This document shows, piece after piece, positions 1 through 9,829 of a DNA stretch of 16,266 bases; within the stretch, counting starts at the first letter, position 1, and the number at the start of each line of letters is the position of its first letter. Location of the stretch: positions 1-16,266 of the forward strand of contig JAUXEL010000018.1 in NCBI GenBank assembly GCA_030620575.1, written 5' to 3'. Below the pieces are notes generated by a model. The model was given only the letters and a program-made list of their open reading frames with translations, ran no database searches and was not told the origin of the DNA. Made by a program: the position numbers and the translations under genes. The DNA is from Fidelibacterota bacterium. GTDB lineage: Bacteria; Fidelibacterota; Fidelibacteria; Fidelibacterales; Fidelibacteraceae.

Positions 1-189
1 GATTATTTAATTCAATAAATAATTGGGTTTTAACCCATTATTTTTCATTTTCTTTCCATTGGGGTTAAAACCCCGGCTCATTTCACTCTTTTCATCCCCG
101 CCCCGAAGCTTCGGGGCGGGACTATTCATTGAATAGCTCATCCCATTTTTACAATTAAGCCAGCTTTTTTATATAGAAAATTAAAATTT
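1..189. repeat. Intergenic cluster of stacked palindromes
   Basis: No gene is visible here. Four inverted repeats sit within about 110 bases. They are GGGTTTTAACCC at 25-36, GGGGTTAAAACCCC at 61-74, a perfect 24-base GC-rich palindrome at 97-120 centred on GAAGCTTC, and CTATTCA-T-TGAATAG at 122-136. The first two are inverted copies of each other over a 12-base core. No T-run follows the GC hairpin on either strand, so it does not look like a canonical intrinsic terminator, although it lies downstream of the minus-strand gene ending at 190. It is best described as REP-like intergenic repeat DNA. Confidence 0.7.
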
Positions 190-873
190 TTACTGCGGCG
201 TTCGTACGGTATTGATCACCATGTTTGCAAATTTATGTGATATTTTGCCAAGCTGTTTTATTTCCGGCTTATATTCCGAAAAAAACCATTCAAAATTATC
301 AATTATTCCCATATCCTCCGCGATGGCCGCCCGTTGACAATACGTATGATTTTTTCCGTTCCAGATCGTGCGGGAATTGCCCGATAAAAAGATTCCTGCT
401 CCCATGCCGATAAATTCGCCTTCTGACGGCAGGATACCGTTTTGTAGTCCCCGCATATAGCCTGAATCCAATAAAATTCCGTCAGCAACCAACCACTGTT
501 CTTCAAAAAAAACTTCAATCCAGGTACTGATCAATGTGTTAGGCAATAGCTTGTAATCAAAGGGACGTGCCAGTCCTTTATACAATTCTTTTTTAATTTT
601 GAAAGCATGAAAACGGCACAGTACGCCACAGGCATCAAAAAGAGTTTTCAGTAAAATGCTTTTCGTCAAAGCCTGGCCATGTCCGGCAGTTAAAATCTCC
701 GATGCGGGAAGACATGCTTTTTTCGTAAATCCGAAGACAATATCATTTTTTAAAAAATCAAGGATCCGTATTATTTTATTACGCTCGATTAATTTCTCCC
801 AATTACGCTCAGATATCAGGGCCTGAACAGCGGCTGATTTTGTATCAAATATTTTATTCGGATCTGTTATCAT
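190..873 (-). CDS. Transglutaminase-like fold protein, probable pseudoenzyme
   Basis: The 227-residue protein resembles the bacterial transglutaminase-like (papain-fold) family that normally carries GxGQC..K..L..LLR..GIPCRFH followed by HSWVEV and an acidic residue. The framework is clear: GHGQALTKS at residues 64-72, GVLCRFHAF at 83-91 and STWIEVFF at 116-123, then D131 in WLVADG. The catalytic positions are not conserved. The Cys position is Ala68 (codon GCT) and the His position is Ser116 (codon AGT). No signal peptide or membrane segment is seen, so it is probably cytosolic. The start is supported by AAGGA about seven bases upstream of ATG, and a TATAAT lies just beyond. It is transcribed divergently from the gyrase run. 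It could bind a peptide or act as a scaffold rather than an enzyme; its function is unknown. Confidence 0.65.
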   Translation of the reverse strand: MITDPNKIFDTKSAAVQALISERNWEKLIERNKIIRILDFLKNDIVFGFTKKACLPASEILTAGHGQALTKSILLKTLFDACGVLCRFHAFKIKKELYKGLARPFDYKLLPNTLISTWIEVFFEEQWLVADGILLDSGYMRGLQNGILPSEGEFIGMGAGIFLSGNSRTIWNGKNHTYCQRAAIAEDMGIIDNFEWFFSEYKPEIKQLGKISHKFANMVINTVRTPQ

Positions 874-893
874 GAATATCCTTATCCCGTATT

Positions 894-899
894 ATTATA
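894..899 (-). promoter_or_regulatory. Possible -10 box for the transglutaminase-like gene
   Basis: Read on the minus strand this is a perfect TATAAT about 20 bases upstream of the ATG. It would leave a very short leader containing the AAGGA ribosome binding site. No good -35 is visible at 16-18 base spacing; the best match is TTTAAT. Confidence 0.35.
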
Positions 900-946
900 A
901 ATATACAAGGAAAGAATTAAAGATAAAACGTGTTTTTTATTTCGTT

Positions 947-975
947 TTGAAAAACAATAAAAAACATTGTATAAC
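947..975 (+). promoter_or_regulatory. Probable sigma70-type promoter of the dciA-gyrB-gyrA run, with internal inverted repeat
   Basis: TTGAAA (947-952) and TATAAC (970-975) are separated by exactly 17 bases, an optimal sigma70 layout. Transcription would start near 982 and give a leader of about 88 bases before dciA. An inverted repeat ACAAT (954-958) / ATTGT (966-970) fills the spacer and touches the -10, where a repressor would block RNA polymerase. A second TATAAT at 1025-1030 lacks a convincing -35. The same layout recurs upstream of the asparaginase-domain gene. Confidence 0.55.
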
Positions 976-1069
976 AGGCAGTCAAAAATCACCATCAAAC
1001 ACCCTTATTCTCTAATAATTAAAGTATAATAACAATGGTTTAGCAGTACAAATATTATTATATTATAGC

Positions 1070-1345
1070 ATGAAAAAAATTACGACCTCAGTGGACAAAA
1101 TTGTTGCTCGAATTGTAGGTAAACACGCTATGGAAGAGCACTTGGCATTCACCAGCTGGAATGAGATTGTCGGAGATGTTATCGCGGATGTTTCGGTCCC
1201 CGTAAGGGTCGTCAAAGGAGTGTTAAATATTAGTGTAAAAAATAGCACCTGGCGCCAGGAATTGATAATGCAAAAGCCCCAAATTCTGAAAAAATATGCG
1301 TCACGTTTTGGACCGGGTATTATAAATGACATACGGTTTAGTTAA
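1070..1345 (+). CDS. DciA-like protein (DUF721 family)
   Basis: This 91-residue protein matches the short DUF721/DciA pattern: an early W-x-E-I-V-G-x-x-I-A (WNEIVGDVIADVS), then a G-V-L-x-I-x-V strand and an STWRQEL helix start. DciA is the ancestral bacterial loader or partner of the replicative helicase DnaB, and its gene often lies next to gyrB as here. The ATG has no visible Shine-Dalgarno sequence, since the preceding bases are AT-only apart from a GC pair. This is unlike most genes downstream. It is the first gene of the long plus-strand run and ends 34 bases before gyrB. Family assignment is good; the helicase-loading role is inferred from family and context. Confidence 0.75.
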   Translation: MKKITTSVDKIVARIVGKHAMEEHLAFTSWNEIVGDVIADVSVPVRVVKGVLNISVKNSTWRQELIMQKPQILKKYASRFGPGIINDIRFS

Positions 1346-1370
1346 CTATCATTGAAACATAAAATATTGA

Positions 1371-3302
<1,932 letters not shown>

Positions 3303-3352
3303 GCATTATCCGGTAGAGCTATACTGGATAAATATAAAAAAGTGAGGAAAAA

Positions 3353-5824
3353 TTGGCTAATGAACGAATAATACCCATCAATATTGAAGAAGAATTAAAA
3401 AGTAGTTATCTCGATTACTCAATGTCGGTAATTGTATCACGTGCCCTCCCGGATGTCCGTGACGGACTCAAACCGGTTCACCGCCGTATTTTATTCGGGA
3501 TGTATGAATTGGGCATGCAACACAATAAGCCCTATAAAAAATCAGCACGTATCGTAGGTGATGTTCTTGGTAAGTATCACCCGCACGGCGATTCATCGGT
3601 CTACAATGCTATGGCGCGAATGGCTCAGAATTTTGCGATGCGGTATTGTGTGGTTGACGGTCAGGGCAACTTCGGTTCTATCGACGGGGATAGTCCCGCC
3701 GCTATGCGATATACTGAAGCGCGGATGTCACGTATGGCTGAAGAAATTTTATCTGATATAGATAAGGAAACCGTTGATTTTGCTCCGAATTTTGATGAAT
3801 CACTGGAAGAACCGACCGTTCTTCCAAGTAAGATTCCGTACTTGCTGATCAACGGTGCGACAGGTATTGCTGTAGGAATGGCCACCAATATACCGCCGCA
3901 TAATATCAATGAAATATGTGATGCAATTTGTGCTGTCGTGGATAATCCGGACATCACTACTTTGGAGATCATGGAATATGTAAAGGGACCCGATTTCCCG
4001 ACTGCCGCATTGGCATACGGTAAATCAGGATTATTCTCCGCTTATGACACCGGACACGGAAAGATAACTCTGCGAGCGCGCGCCAATGTGGAACAAATAC
4101 GCAATAACCGCGAACAGATCGTTTTTACCGAGATCCCTTATCAGGTTAACAAAAGCAATTTGGTAGAACGTATTGCCGAACTGGTGCGCAGCAAGGTGGT
4201 TGAAGGCATAAGTGATCTGAGAGATGAATCCGATAAAGAGGGTATCCGCCTTGTGGTGGAACTTAAACGGGATTTTGAACCCCAGGTTGTGCTGAATAAT
4301 CTCTATAAGCACACCTATCTGCAAAATACTTTTGGAATTAACATGCTGGCATTGGTCAACGGGATTCCCAAGGTCATGTCGCTTAGAGATATGATGCAGA
4401 ACTTTATTACCTACCGGCATAGTATTATCGTTCGCAGAACCCAATTTGAATTAAACAAAGCTGAAGCACGCGCACATCTTTTGGAGGGATTCAAAATTGC
4501 CCTTGATAATATTGATGAAGTGATCAGTATTATTAAAAAATCCGCCAGCACGAACAATGCCCGTCTCAACCTGATGAAGCGTTTTGACTTTTCAGAGCTT
4601 CAGGCACAATCCATATTGGATATGCGTTTACAAAAACTAACGGGATTGGAACGTGAAAAGATCATTCAGGAATACATTGCTATTCTAAAGCAGATCGAAA
4701 AATTAAAATTCATTCTTGAAAACAAATTAAAACGTATGGAGATCCTTGTTGAGGAAGTCCGTGAAGTTCAGAAAAAATACGGTGATGAACGACGCACGGA
4801 AATGATTGATGATGCAAGTGATTTCTCGGTTGAGGATATGATCGCAGATGAAGAGATGGCAATTACCATTACCCATAACGGCTTTATCAAACGGACTCCG
4901 GTCAATGTCTATCGCGCACAGCGGCGCGGTGGAGTAGGCAAGAAGGGCGCAACCGCCAAAGAAGATGACTTTATCGAAAATCTGTTTATTGCGTCTACCC
5001 ACGATTATTTGATGTTTTTCACCAATTTAGGAAAAGTATATTGGTTAAAAGTGCATGAACTTCCGTCAGCCGGCAGGGCAACACGGGGACGTGCGATCGT
5101 TAACCTGCTCGAATGCGAAAAAGATGAAAAAGTCAGGGCTTTCCTTAATGTCCGTGAATTTACAGATGATAAATTTGTTGTTATTATGACGAAAAACGGA
5201 ACCATTAAGAAAACAAAACTCAATGCTTACAGTCGCCCTCGCCGTACCGGTATCATTGCGGTAAATCTGAAAGACGGCGATGATATTATCGGCGTAGATA
5301 TTACTAACGGTGAGTATGATATTATTCTGGGTACCCGCAAAGGCAAAGCCATTCGCTTTAACGAAAAGCATGTTCGCGATATGGGACGAAGCGCTACGGG
5401 TGTCCGGGGTGTAACTCTGGAAAAGAAAGATGATGCCGTGGTAGATATGGTTGTGGTTAAGCGGGAAGGTGCTACGGTATTGGCTGTGAGTGAAAACGGA
5501 TACGGGAAACGTTCAAATATTATTGATTACCGCATTACCAATCGCGGAGGCAAGGGCGTTATAACGATCAAGACCACTCCGAAGGTCGGTCAAATGGTTG
5601 CTCTCAAAGAAGTTGTGGATTCTGATGATCTCATGATCATTACCACAAACGGATTATTAATTCGTCAACATATTAACCGGATCAATACCTTGTCACGCAA
5701 CACACAAGGCGTCCGATTAATTAACCTGCATGAAGGTGACCAAATTTCCGCTATCCGCTATGTGAAGGAATCAGAAGACGAAGACAATGAACTACAAGAT
5801 ATGGAAGATGAAATAATATCATAA
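3353..5824 (+). CDS. gyrA: DNA gyrase subunit A
   Basis: An 823-residue type IIA topoisomerase cleavage subunit. The start is TTG at 3353, preceded by GAGG five bases upstream; the protein then reads [14 protein letters not shown], the normal GyrA N-terminus. The catalytic tyrosine is Tyr120 in [11 protein letters not shown]. The quinolone-determining region reads [10 protein letters not shown], so Ser is kept at E. coli position 83 (Ser81 here) but position 87 is Asn (Asn85). The C-terminal beta-pinwheel has a GyrA box QRRGGVG at residues 523-529, with Val in place of the usual basic residue at its sixth position. This box and an acidic tail ([13 protein letters not shown]) favour GyrA over ParC. 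The TAA stop overlaps the proposed start of yggS. Confidence 0.98.
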   Translation: MANERIIPINIEEELKSSYLDYSMSVIVSRALPDVRDGLKPVHRRILFGMYELGMQHNKPYKKSARIVGDVLGKYHPHGDSSVYNAMARMAQNFAMRYCVVDGQGNFGSIDGDSPAAMRYTEARMSRMAEEILSDIDKETVDFAPNFDESLEEPTVLPSKIPYLLINGATGIAVGMATNIPPHNINEICDAICAVVDNPDITTLEIMEYVKGPDFPTAALAYGKSGLFSAYDTGHGKITLRARANVEQIRNNREQIVFTEIPYQVNKSNLVERIAELVRSKVVEGISDLRDESDKEGIRLVVELKRDFEPQVVLNNLYKHTYLQNTFGINMLALVNGIPKVMSLRDMMQNFITYRHSIIVRRTQFELNKAEARAHLLEGFKIALDNIDEVISIIKKSASTNNARLNLMKRFDFSELQAQSILDMRLQKLTGLEREKIIQEYIAILKQIEKLKFILENKLKRMEILVEEVREVQKKYGDERRTEMIDDASDFSVEDMIADEEMAITITHNGFIKRTPVNVYRAQRRGGVGKKGATAKEDDFIENLFIASTHDYLMFFTNLGKVYWLKVHELPSAGRATRGRAIVNLLECEKDEKVRAFLNVREFTDDKFVVIMTKNGTIKKTKLNAYSRPRRTGIIAVNLKDGDDIIGVDITNGEYDIILGTRKGKAIRFNEKHVRDMGRSATGVRGVTLEKKDDAVVDMVVVKREGATVLAVSENGYGKRSNIIDYRITNRGGKGVITIKTTPKVGQMVALKEVVDSDDLMIITTNGLLIRQHINRINTLSRNTQGVRLINLHEGDQISAIRYVKESEDEDNELQDMEDEIIS

Positions 5825-6483
5825 AAAAGCAGCTGCAGACAATACAGGAAGACATTCGGCATTATAGTCCGCACCCCGATCGGGTTTGCCTGATCGCGGT
5901 CAGTAAAAAGCAGTCCATTGAAAAAATGCAAGCTGCAGTTGCAGCCGGTATTCTGGATCTTGGCGAAAATCGTATCAATGATGCTCTGCAAAAATTTGAT
6001 ACGCATGCTTTCCCGGGAATTACCCGGCATTTTATCGGATACCTGCAGTCAAACAAAGCAAATAAATGCTTGCAGAATTTTGATTGGCTTCATAGTTTGC
6101 AGACAGAGAAACTTGCACGCATAATTGCTCATAGTGAACACAGCATTAACTGTTTGATTGAAGTAAATATTTCCGGTGAAGTAAACAAATCGGGAATTGA
6201 ACCGGAGGATGTAAACGCATTTGTAAAAAACATCCGGGAATATCCGGGATTGGAAGTACACGGATTAATGGGAATGGCGGCATATACGGATGATACAGAC
6301 CGGATTCGTAATTCCTTTATTCTGCTGCGTTCACTATCGGAAGCATGCACGGAACTGGAAACCGAACATATCCGGTTTCATGAATTATCCATGGGGATGA
6401 CCAATGATTACCGGATCGCATTAGAAGAAGGGGCAACCATGCTACGGATCGGAACCGGAATATTCGGGGCTCGAAGCACATAA
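5821..6483 (+). CDS. yggS: YggS/PROSC-family pyridoxal phosphate homeostasis protein, noncanonical start
   Basis: A fold-type III PLP-binding protein that buffers PLP and affects amino acid homeostasis. The frame is homologous from its first codons: [13 protein letters not shown] carries the PLP lysine at codon 29 (5905-5907), then [25 protein letters not shown] and [29 protein letters not shown]. The first ATG in frame is at 5926, downstream of the PLP lysine, and no GTG or TTG precedes it. The frame is open only from 5812. The best start is ATA at 5821, overlapping the gyrA stop as ATAA and giving 220 residues, normal for the family. ATC at 5818 and CTG at 5833 are alternatives. A single G-to-A change or sequencing error in an ancestral ATGA would explain it. 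Family certain; start uncertain. Confidence 0.9.
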   Translation: MKKQLQTIQEDIRHYSPHPDRVCLIAVSKKQSIEKMQAAVAAGILDLGENRINDALQKFDTHAFPGITRHFIGYLQSNKANKCLQNFDWLHSLQTEKLARIIAHSEHSINCLIEVNISGEVNKSGIEPEDVNAFVKNIREYPGLEVHGLMGMAAYTDDTDRIRNSFILLRSLSEACTELETEHIRFHELSMGMTNDYRIALEEGATMLRIGTGIFGARST

Positions 6484-6488
6484 GGGGT

Positions 6489-6968
6489 ATGATGGACTGG
6501 ATAGATTTTACAGCATTAAATACTAAAGGAATTTTGCCTTCATCTTGGAACTATGAAGCGGTAGAGACCTATTTACCGGCGCAGGATATTGCGCGGAAAA
6601 AGGACATTCTACTGATTACCATGCAATCTGATGCGCTTGCAGATGATGCCGTACGTTGTGTGCGGGATCACATCAATGTATCCGGAGTAAATCCTTTGCG
6701 GGGGCATAATAATGATGTATTCGGTGTACGGTTCCCGGATATGTCGCATCCCTACGAGATCCCGTCTTTCTGTAGCTCCGGGAATAGCATATTGATCCGC
6801 GCGGGTCAGCATTTAGATTATCCGGTTGATGCCATTGAGGCATCTCCGATAGTATATCAAACCATTATTGCAAAGCATCAGGGAAAAACCGTGATAGCAC
6901 TGCTTTATGGACAACACGTCAAGGCGCAACATATTTTGAATTTATTTCAGGGAGAAGACAATGCATAA
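6489..6968 (+). CDS. Short purine nucleoside phosphorylase-like protein
   Basis: The protein has 158 residues from the second ATG (6492), which sits four bases after AAGGGG, or 159 from the first. It carries a strong signature of type I (PunA-like) purine nucleoside phosphorylases: DHINVSGVNPLRG at residues 59-71, then DVFGVRFPDMSHPYE. A later stretch, VDAIEASPIVYQTIIAKHQGK, resembles the family's ADAVGMSTVPEVIVAKH. Family members are about 270 residues. This one lacks the N-terminal phosphate-binding half and the GPxFET segment with the base-binding Glu, and has Gly-Gln where the catalytic Asn usually lies. The gene fits snugly between yggS and ssb, overlapping ssb by 8 bases, so it is not an obvious broken gene. 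Phosphorolysis seems unlikely; purine binding is possible. Confidence 0.65.
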   Translation: MMDWIDFTALNTKGILPSSWNYEAVETYLPAQDIARKKDILLITMQSDALADDAVRCVRDHINVSGVNPLRGHNNDVFGVRFPDMSHPYEIPSFCSSGNSILIRAGQHLDYPVDAIEASPIVYQTIIAKHQGKTVIALLYGQHVKAQHILNLFQGEDNA

Positions 6969-7419
6969 GAACTCAATGAACAAGGTAGTATTAGTCGGTC
7001 GCTTGGGCCAAAATCCGGAACAACGGGTTACACCAAACGGTATCGCTGTCACGAATTTTTCTGTCGCGACACATGGAACCTATAAAACAAAAGAGGGTAA
7101 TTATAACGATAGTACCGAATGGCACCGCTGTGTGGCCTTTGGCAAGACCGCGGAATATATCGGCAATTTTTTCACAAAAGGTCGCCTGGTCTATATCGAC
7201 GGTCGTTTGAAAACCCGTAAATGGACCGATTCAAGTAACGTAACACATTATACAACCGAAATTATGGTAGATACCGCTATGCTTTTGGATCGAGCCAGCC
7301 AGAGCGACAGCGGTGTGTATGCACCGCCCGCTAAACAAGAGGCAAAACCACGTCCCGATACAGCACCCAAGAAAGATGAACCGGCATTACCCGACAATGA
7401 AGAAGAACTTCCTTTTTAA
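6961..7419 (+). CDS. ssb: Single-stranded DNA-binding protein
   Basis: A 152-residue SSB. The OB fold covers about residues 6-105: NKVVLVGRLGQNPEQRVTPN, STEWHRCVAFGKTAEYIGNFFTKGRLVYIDGRLKTRKW and YTTEIMVD. A Pro/Lys-rich linker follows, and the acidic tip EEELPF recruits partner proteins such as repair and replication enzymes. GGAG (6951-6954), six bases before the ATG, supports this start over the internal ATG at 6976. The gene overlaps the end of the preceding gene by 8 bases, suggesting translational coupling. Its place in a run with dciA and the gyrase genes fits a replication role. Confidence 0.96.
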   Translation: MHKNSMNKVVLVGRLGQNPEQRVTPNGIAVTNFSVATHGTYKTKEGNYNDSTEWHRCVAFGKTAEYIGNFFTKGRLVYIDGRLKTRKWTDSSNVTHYTTEIMVDTAMLLDRASQSDSGVYAPPAKQEAKPRPDTAPKKDEPALPDNEEELPF

Positions 7420-7429
7420 GGAATAAATA

Positions 7430-8122
7430 ATGACAGAACAATTATACGAACATGACACATTTGGGCATGACGATAACAGCGAAACGAACATAGCCGTATG
7501 TCCCGTTTGCGGTCAGCCGGTCAACAACCTCGCGGTAAAAGAATTATATACTGTTGATGTAGTGGAAAGCGATTTCCGTGTCCGCACTCTGGATGACGAT
7601 ATTCTGGATACCTGGTTAGTGTTCTGCCACCACTGTTTTTATATTACACATGATTTTACTCAGATCCCCAATGAGTTAGAATTGGTTTCCGAACTGATCA
7701 ATTCGGATATCTATCAGCAACGGTTCGCGGATACAAATCCAACAACGATGGAATTATTTGAGCATTATTTATTCATGCTGGAGCAGATCGCGGCACAGCC
7801 TATCGTATTTGCTGACACGTATTTACGTATGTCATGGCTTTATGAAGATGACAAAGATATCAAAGCAGCTAATGCTTATCGCGAAAAAGCTATTGTTCAA
7901 TATGCCAAAGCGCTGCTTATTGGAAATCTGGACGAGAAAGAGAAATCAATGATATATTATTATATCGCGGAACTCAGTCGCAGAAACGGTCAGTTTGAAC
8001 GCGCAAAAAAATCTATATTGAAGATAGATATTTCAATGTTTCAGCATTTATTTGATTTCCAGACGGCACTTATCCGCAATCACAACAAGCGTGCGGTCGC
8101 CATGCCGCGAGAGGAGAATTAA
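7430..8122 (+). CDS. DUF2225-like zinc-ribbon protein
   Basis: A 230-residue protein whose N-terminus holds CPVCG (Cys24, Cys27) and CHHC (Cys66, Cys69), a four-cysteine zinc-ribbon layout separated by a segment ending in DTWLVFC. This resembles DUF2225, which has CPVCG and then a WVCPxCGYA-like motif. The rest is helical and TPR-like: FEHYLFMLEQIA, DTYLRMSWLYED, KAANAYREKAIVQYAKALL and YYIAELSRRNGQFERAKKS. AAGGA lies seven bases before the ATG. It ends one base before the next gene. No enzymatic motif is seen; the fold suggests a metal-bound protein-protein adaptor. Function unknown. Confidence 0.65.
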   Translation: MTEQLYEHDTFGHDDNSETNIAVCPVCGQPVNNLAVKELYTVDVVESDFRVRTLDDDILDTWLVFCHHCFYITHDFTQIPNELELVSELINSDIYQQRFADTNPTTMELFEHYLFMLEQIAAQPIVFADTYLRMSWLYEDDKDIKAANAYREKAIVQYAKALLIGNLDEKEKSMIYYYIAELSRRNGQFERAKKSILKIDISMFQHLFDFQTALIRNHNKRAVAMPREEN

Positions 8123-8123
8123 C

Positions 8124-8987
8124 ATGATGATTGATTATCCTGAATTCGAAGCTCTGCTCATGGAGCAGGAAGCCGGTGCAACTACCATTTTATTCAAGTA
8201 CATCAATATTGTGAACCGTTATTTCATGGAAAACAATGAACTCACAGCAGATGGACAAAAAGAGGCTCTGGAATACATATACAAGGAAACCACTTCAGCG
8301 CATCCCCTGATTGCCATGTTTCCCAACCTGCAGACTTTTATGCTGAAAGAAATTGACAAAAGCCCAAAAAGCATTCCGGAAATTTTATCGATATTCGGTG
8401 ACAAGGTTAAAAAAAATATTGATAAAACCATAGATATCTGTGTTAACAAACTGATTAAAGACGGTTCTAAAATTTTCACTTTTAGCCACAGTTCTGTTGT
8501 ACGTAAAGCAATTATGGCAGCAGCCAGTAAAGGCCGCCGATTTGAGGTAATATTAACAGAGTCACGCCCGGTTGGAGAGGGACTGGCACTTGCGAAGTAT
8601 CTGGGTCGGGCCGGTATTCCGGTATCCCTATATACAGATGCCGCTATGGAATTGGCAATTTCACGCTGCGATCTCGTACTTGTGGGAGCAGACTGGTACT
8701 GGCACCGGGGTTTTATCAATAAGATCGGAACCCACTCGGCCCTGCGTATCGCAGATGAAAGGGAAAAGAAATTTTATATTCTATCGGATTCCAGCAAACA
8801 AATGCCCACACCGCCTTCCGACTGGTCTCGCGATAAACATCCGCAATCTCAAATACTTATGGAAACCATCGAAAATGTTACTGTATATAACCCCTATTTT
8901 GAATCCATTTGGTACCGGGGAGTCACTAATATTATCGTAGACGGTGAGATGAAAGCATTTAACAAAAAAAATGAGATCACCATATAG
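8124..8987 (+). CDS. Bacterial eIF2B-like / sugar-phosphate isomerase-fold protein
   Basis: 287 residues from the ATG at 8124, which follows GAGGAG by seven bases; an upstream ATG at 8052 lies inside the previous gene and has no such site. The C-terminal Rossmann-like domain matches the eIF2B alpha / MtnA / ribose-1,5-bisphosphate isomerase family: FTFSHSS (118-124), TESRP (145-149), AGIPVSLYTDAA, LVLVGAD (184-190) and FINKIGTHSALRIA. MtnA-type isomerases use a Cys in THCNxG and an Asp in GAD. Here the Cys position is Ser123, while Asp190 remains. The FxHSS/TESRP form is closer to eIF2B alpha subunits than to MtnA. It may bind a sugar phosphate or nucleotide without isomerising it. No methionine-salvage gene is nearby. 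Family good, reaction unknown. Confidence 0.7.
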   Translation: MMIDYPEFEALLMEQEAGATTILFKYINIVNRYFMENNELTADGQKEALEYIYKETTSAHPLIAMFPNLQTFMLKEIDKSPKSIPEILSIFGDKVKKNIDKTIDICVNKLIKDGSKIFTFSHSSVVRKAIMAAASKGRRFEVILTESRPVGEGLALAKYLGRAGIPVSLYTDAAMELAISRCDLVLVGADWYWHRGFINKIGTHSALRIADEREKKFYILSDSSKQMPTPPSDWSRDKHPQSQILMETIENVTVYNPYFESIWYRGVTNIIVDGEMKAFNKKNEITI

Positions 8988-8998
8988 GAGAGTTAACT

Positions 8999-9829
8999 AT
9001 GATGCCCAGATATTATAATTATCGGATCGCCCTGCTTATTTTATTAATGAGTTTAATTGCCTATCTTATCCTGATCACGGGATTTTATTATAACGATGCT
9101 ATTATGGGGAATACGCCACAAGCTCTGCGTTATATTGTCTTGGGTATATTTGAGTTGTTACTGCTTGTCCCTCTGCTCCTTTATGTTTGGGGTAATAAAA
9201 AATCCATCAAACATTCATTCCGTATACGGCCAATATCTATTTTAGCGTTTCGTGACATTATTTTTGTGGCTGTCGGAATGTTTTTCCTGATTGAACTTAT
9301 TGATATTTTTTCTGAATCGGTTTTTCAGTTTACACGTAATCCACAAACTGATTTAAAGGTTTTGTACCCCTTGAATTTTATTCTGATCTTTATCGTCAGC
9401 GGACTGATAACCCCCATTGTTGAAGAGGCTATTTTCAGGGGATATCTTTTGCGGGCCATGTTCCGTAATAAATTCTCCATGCCGGCTGCCATTATTGTAA
9501 CCTCTCTGGTTTTTACGCTTAGCCATCTGACTTTCGCGCATGCGCCGGCTATTTTTATCGCCGGGTTGATTTTGGGATTTGTATCATATTCTTTTTATTC
9601 TATTATTCCCTGTATTATTATTCACAGTATTTTTAATATTATGGTGTTGATTGATATTAATTTCCCCCAAATACGCGAAAGCGTTGTATATGCAAAATCA
9701 TTTGTCCCCTGGACAATAATGATAGGTAGTATTATAATATTGTTGATAGGGCTAATTAATATTAAACAGAATATCAAGATAAACCGTAAACGCAAGCATG
9801 ATAAAGAAGGAGTTATCAATGAGGAATAA
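8999..9829 (+). CDS. CPBP-family intramembrane protease (Abi/CAAX-like)
   Basis: A 276-residue polytopic membrane protein with hydrophobic segments near residues 10-28, 43-64, 84-102, 124-141, 162-178, 183-200 and 235-255. All three CPBP (formerly Abi/CAAX protease) motifs are intact: EEAIFR at 142-147, FTLSH at 172-176 and HSIFN at 209-213, giving Glu142, Glu143, His176, His209 and Asn213 as the likely metal site. AGGAGAG (8986-8992), overlapping the previous stop, lies six bases before the ATG; a second ATG follows directly. It ends inside the start of mgtE, an 11-base overlap. Family substrates range from prenylated proteins to bacteriocin-type peptides; the sequence does not show which applies here. 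Confidence 0.88.
   Translation: MMPRYYNYRIALLILLMSLIAYLILITGFYYNDAIMGNTPQALRYIVLGIFELLLLVPLLLYVWGNKKSIKHSFRIRPISILAFRDIIFVAVGMFFLIELIDIFSESVFQFTRNPQTDLKVLYPLNFILIFIVSGLITPIVEEAIFRGYLLRAMFRNKFSMPAAIIVTSLVFTLSHLTFAHAPAIFIAGLILGFVSYSFYSIIPCIIIHSIFNIMVLIDINFPQIRESVVYAKSFVPWTIMIGSIIILLIGLINIKQNIKINRKRKHDKEGVINEE

Noticed and set aside
97..120. GC palindrome as an intrinsic terminator for the 190-873 gene
   Set aside because: No T-run follows on the minus strand; the stem continues into GGATGAAAAG. It is better classed as a REP-like repeat.
1025..1030. TATAAT as the main dciA promoter
   Set aside because: No -35 match lies at 16-18 bases; the 947-975 pair is far better. It could be a secondary promoter.
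3585..3615. Acquired quinolone resistance in gyrA
   Set aside because: Asn at position 87 alone cannot distinguish a natural lineage residue from a selected mutation; no resistance or mobile context is present.
5823..5829. A AAA AAG heptamer like the dnaX -1 frameshift site at the gyrA-yggS junction
   Set aside because: It lies at and after the gyrA TAA (5822-5824), so ribosomes in the gyrA frame terminate before they could slip on AAA AAG; slippage from the yggS frame would lead nowhere useful.
8052..8123. In-frame ATG at 8052 as start of the eIF2B-like gene
   Set aside because: It lies inside the DUF2225-like gene and gives an atypical basic extension; GAGGAG at 8111-8116 points to ATG 8124.
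9798..9818. In-frame ATG at 9798 as start of mgtE
   Set aside because: The AAGGAG site (9807-9812) lies downstream of it and is correctly spaced for ATG 9819.
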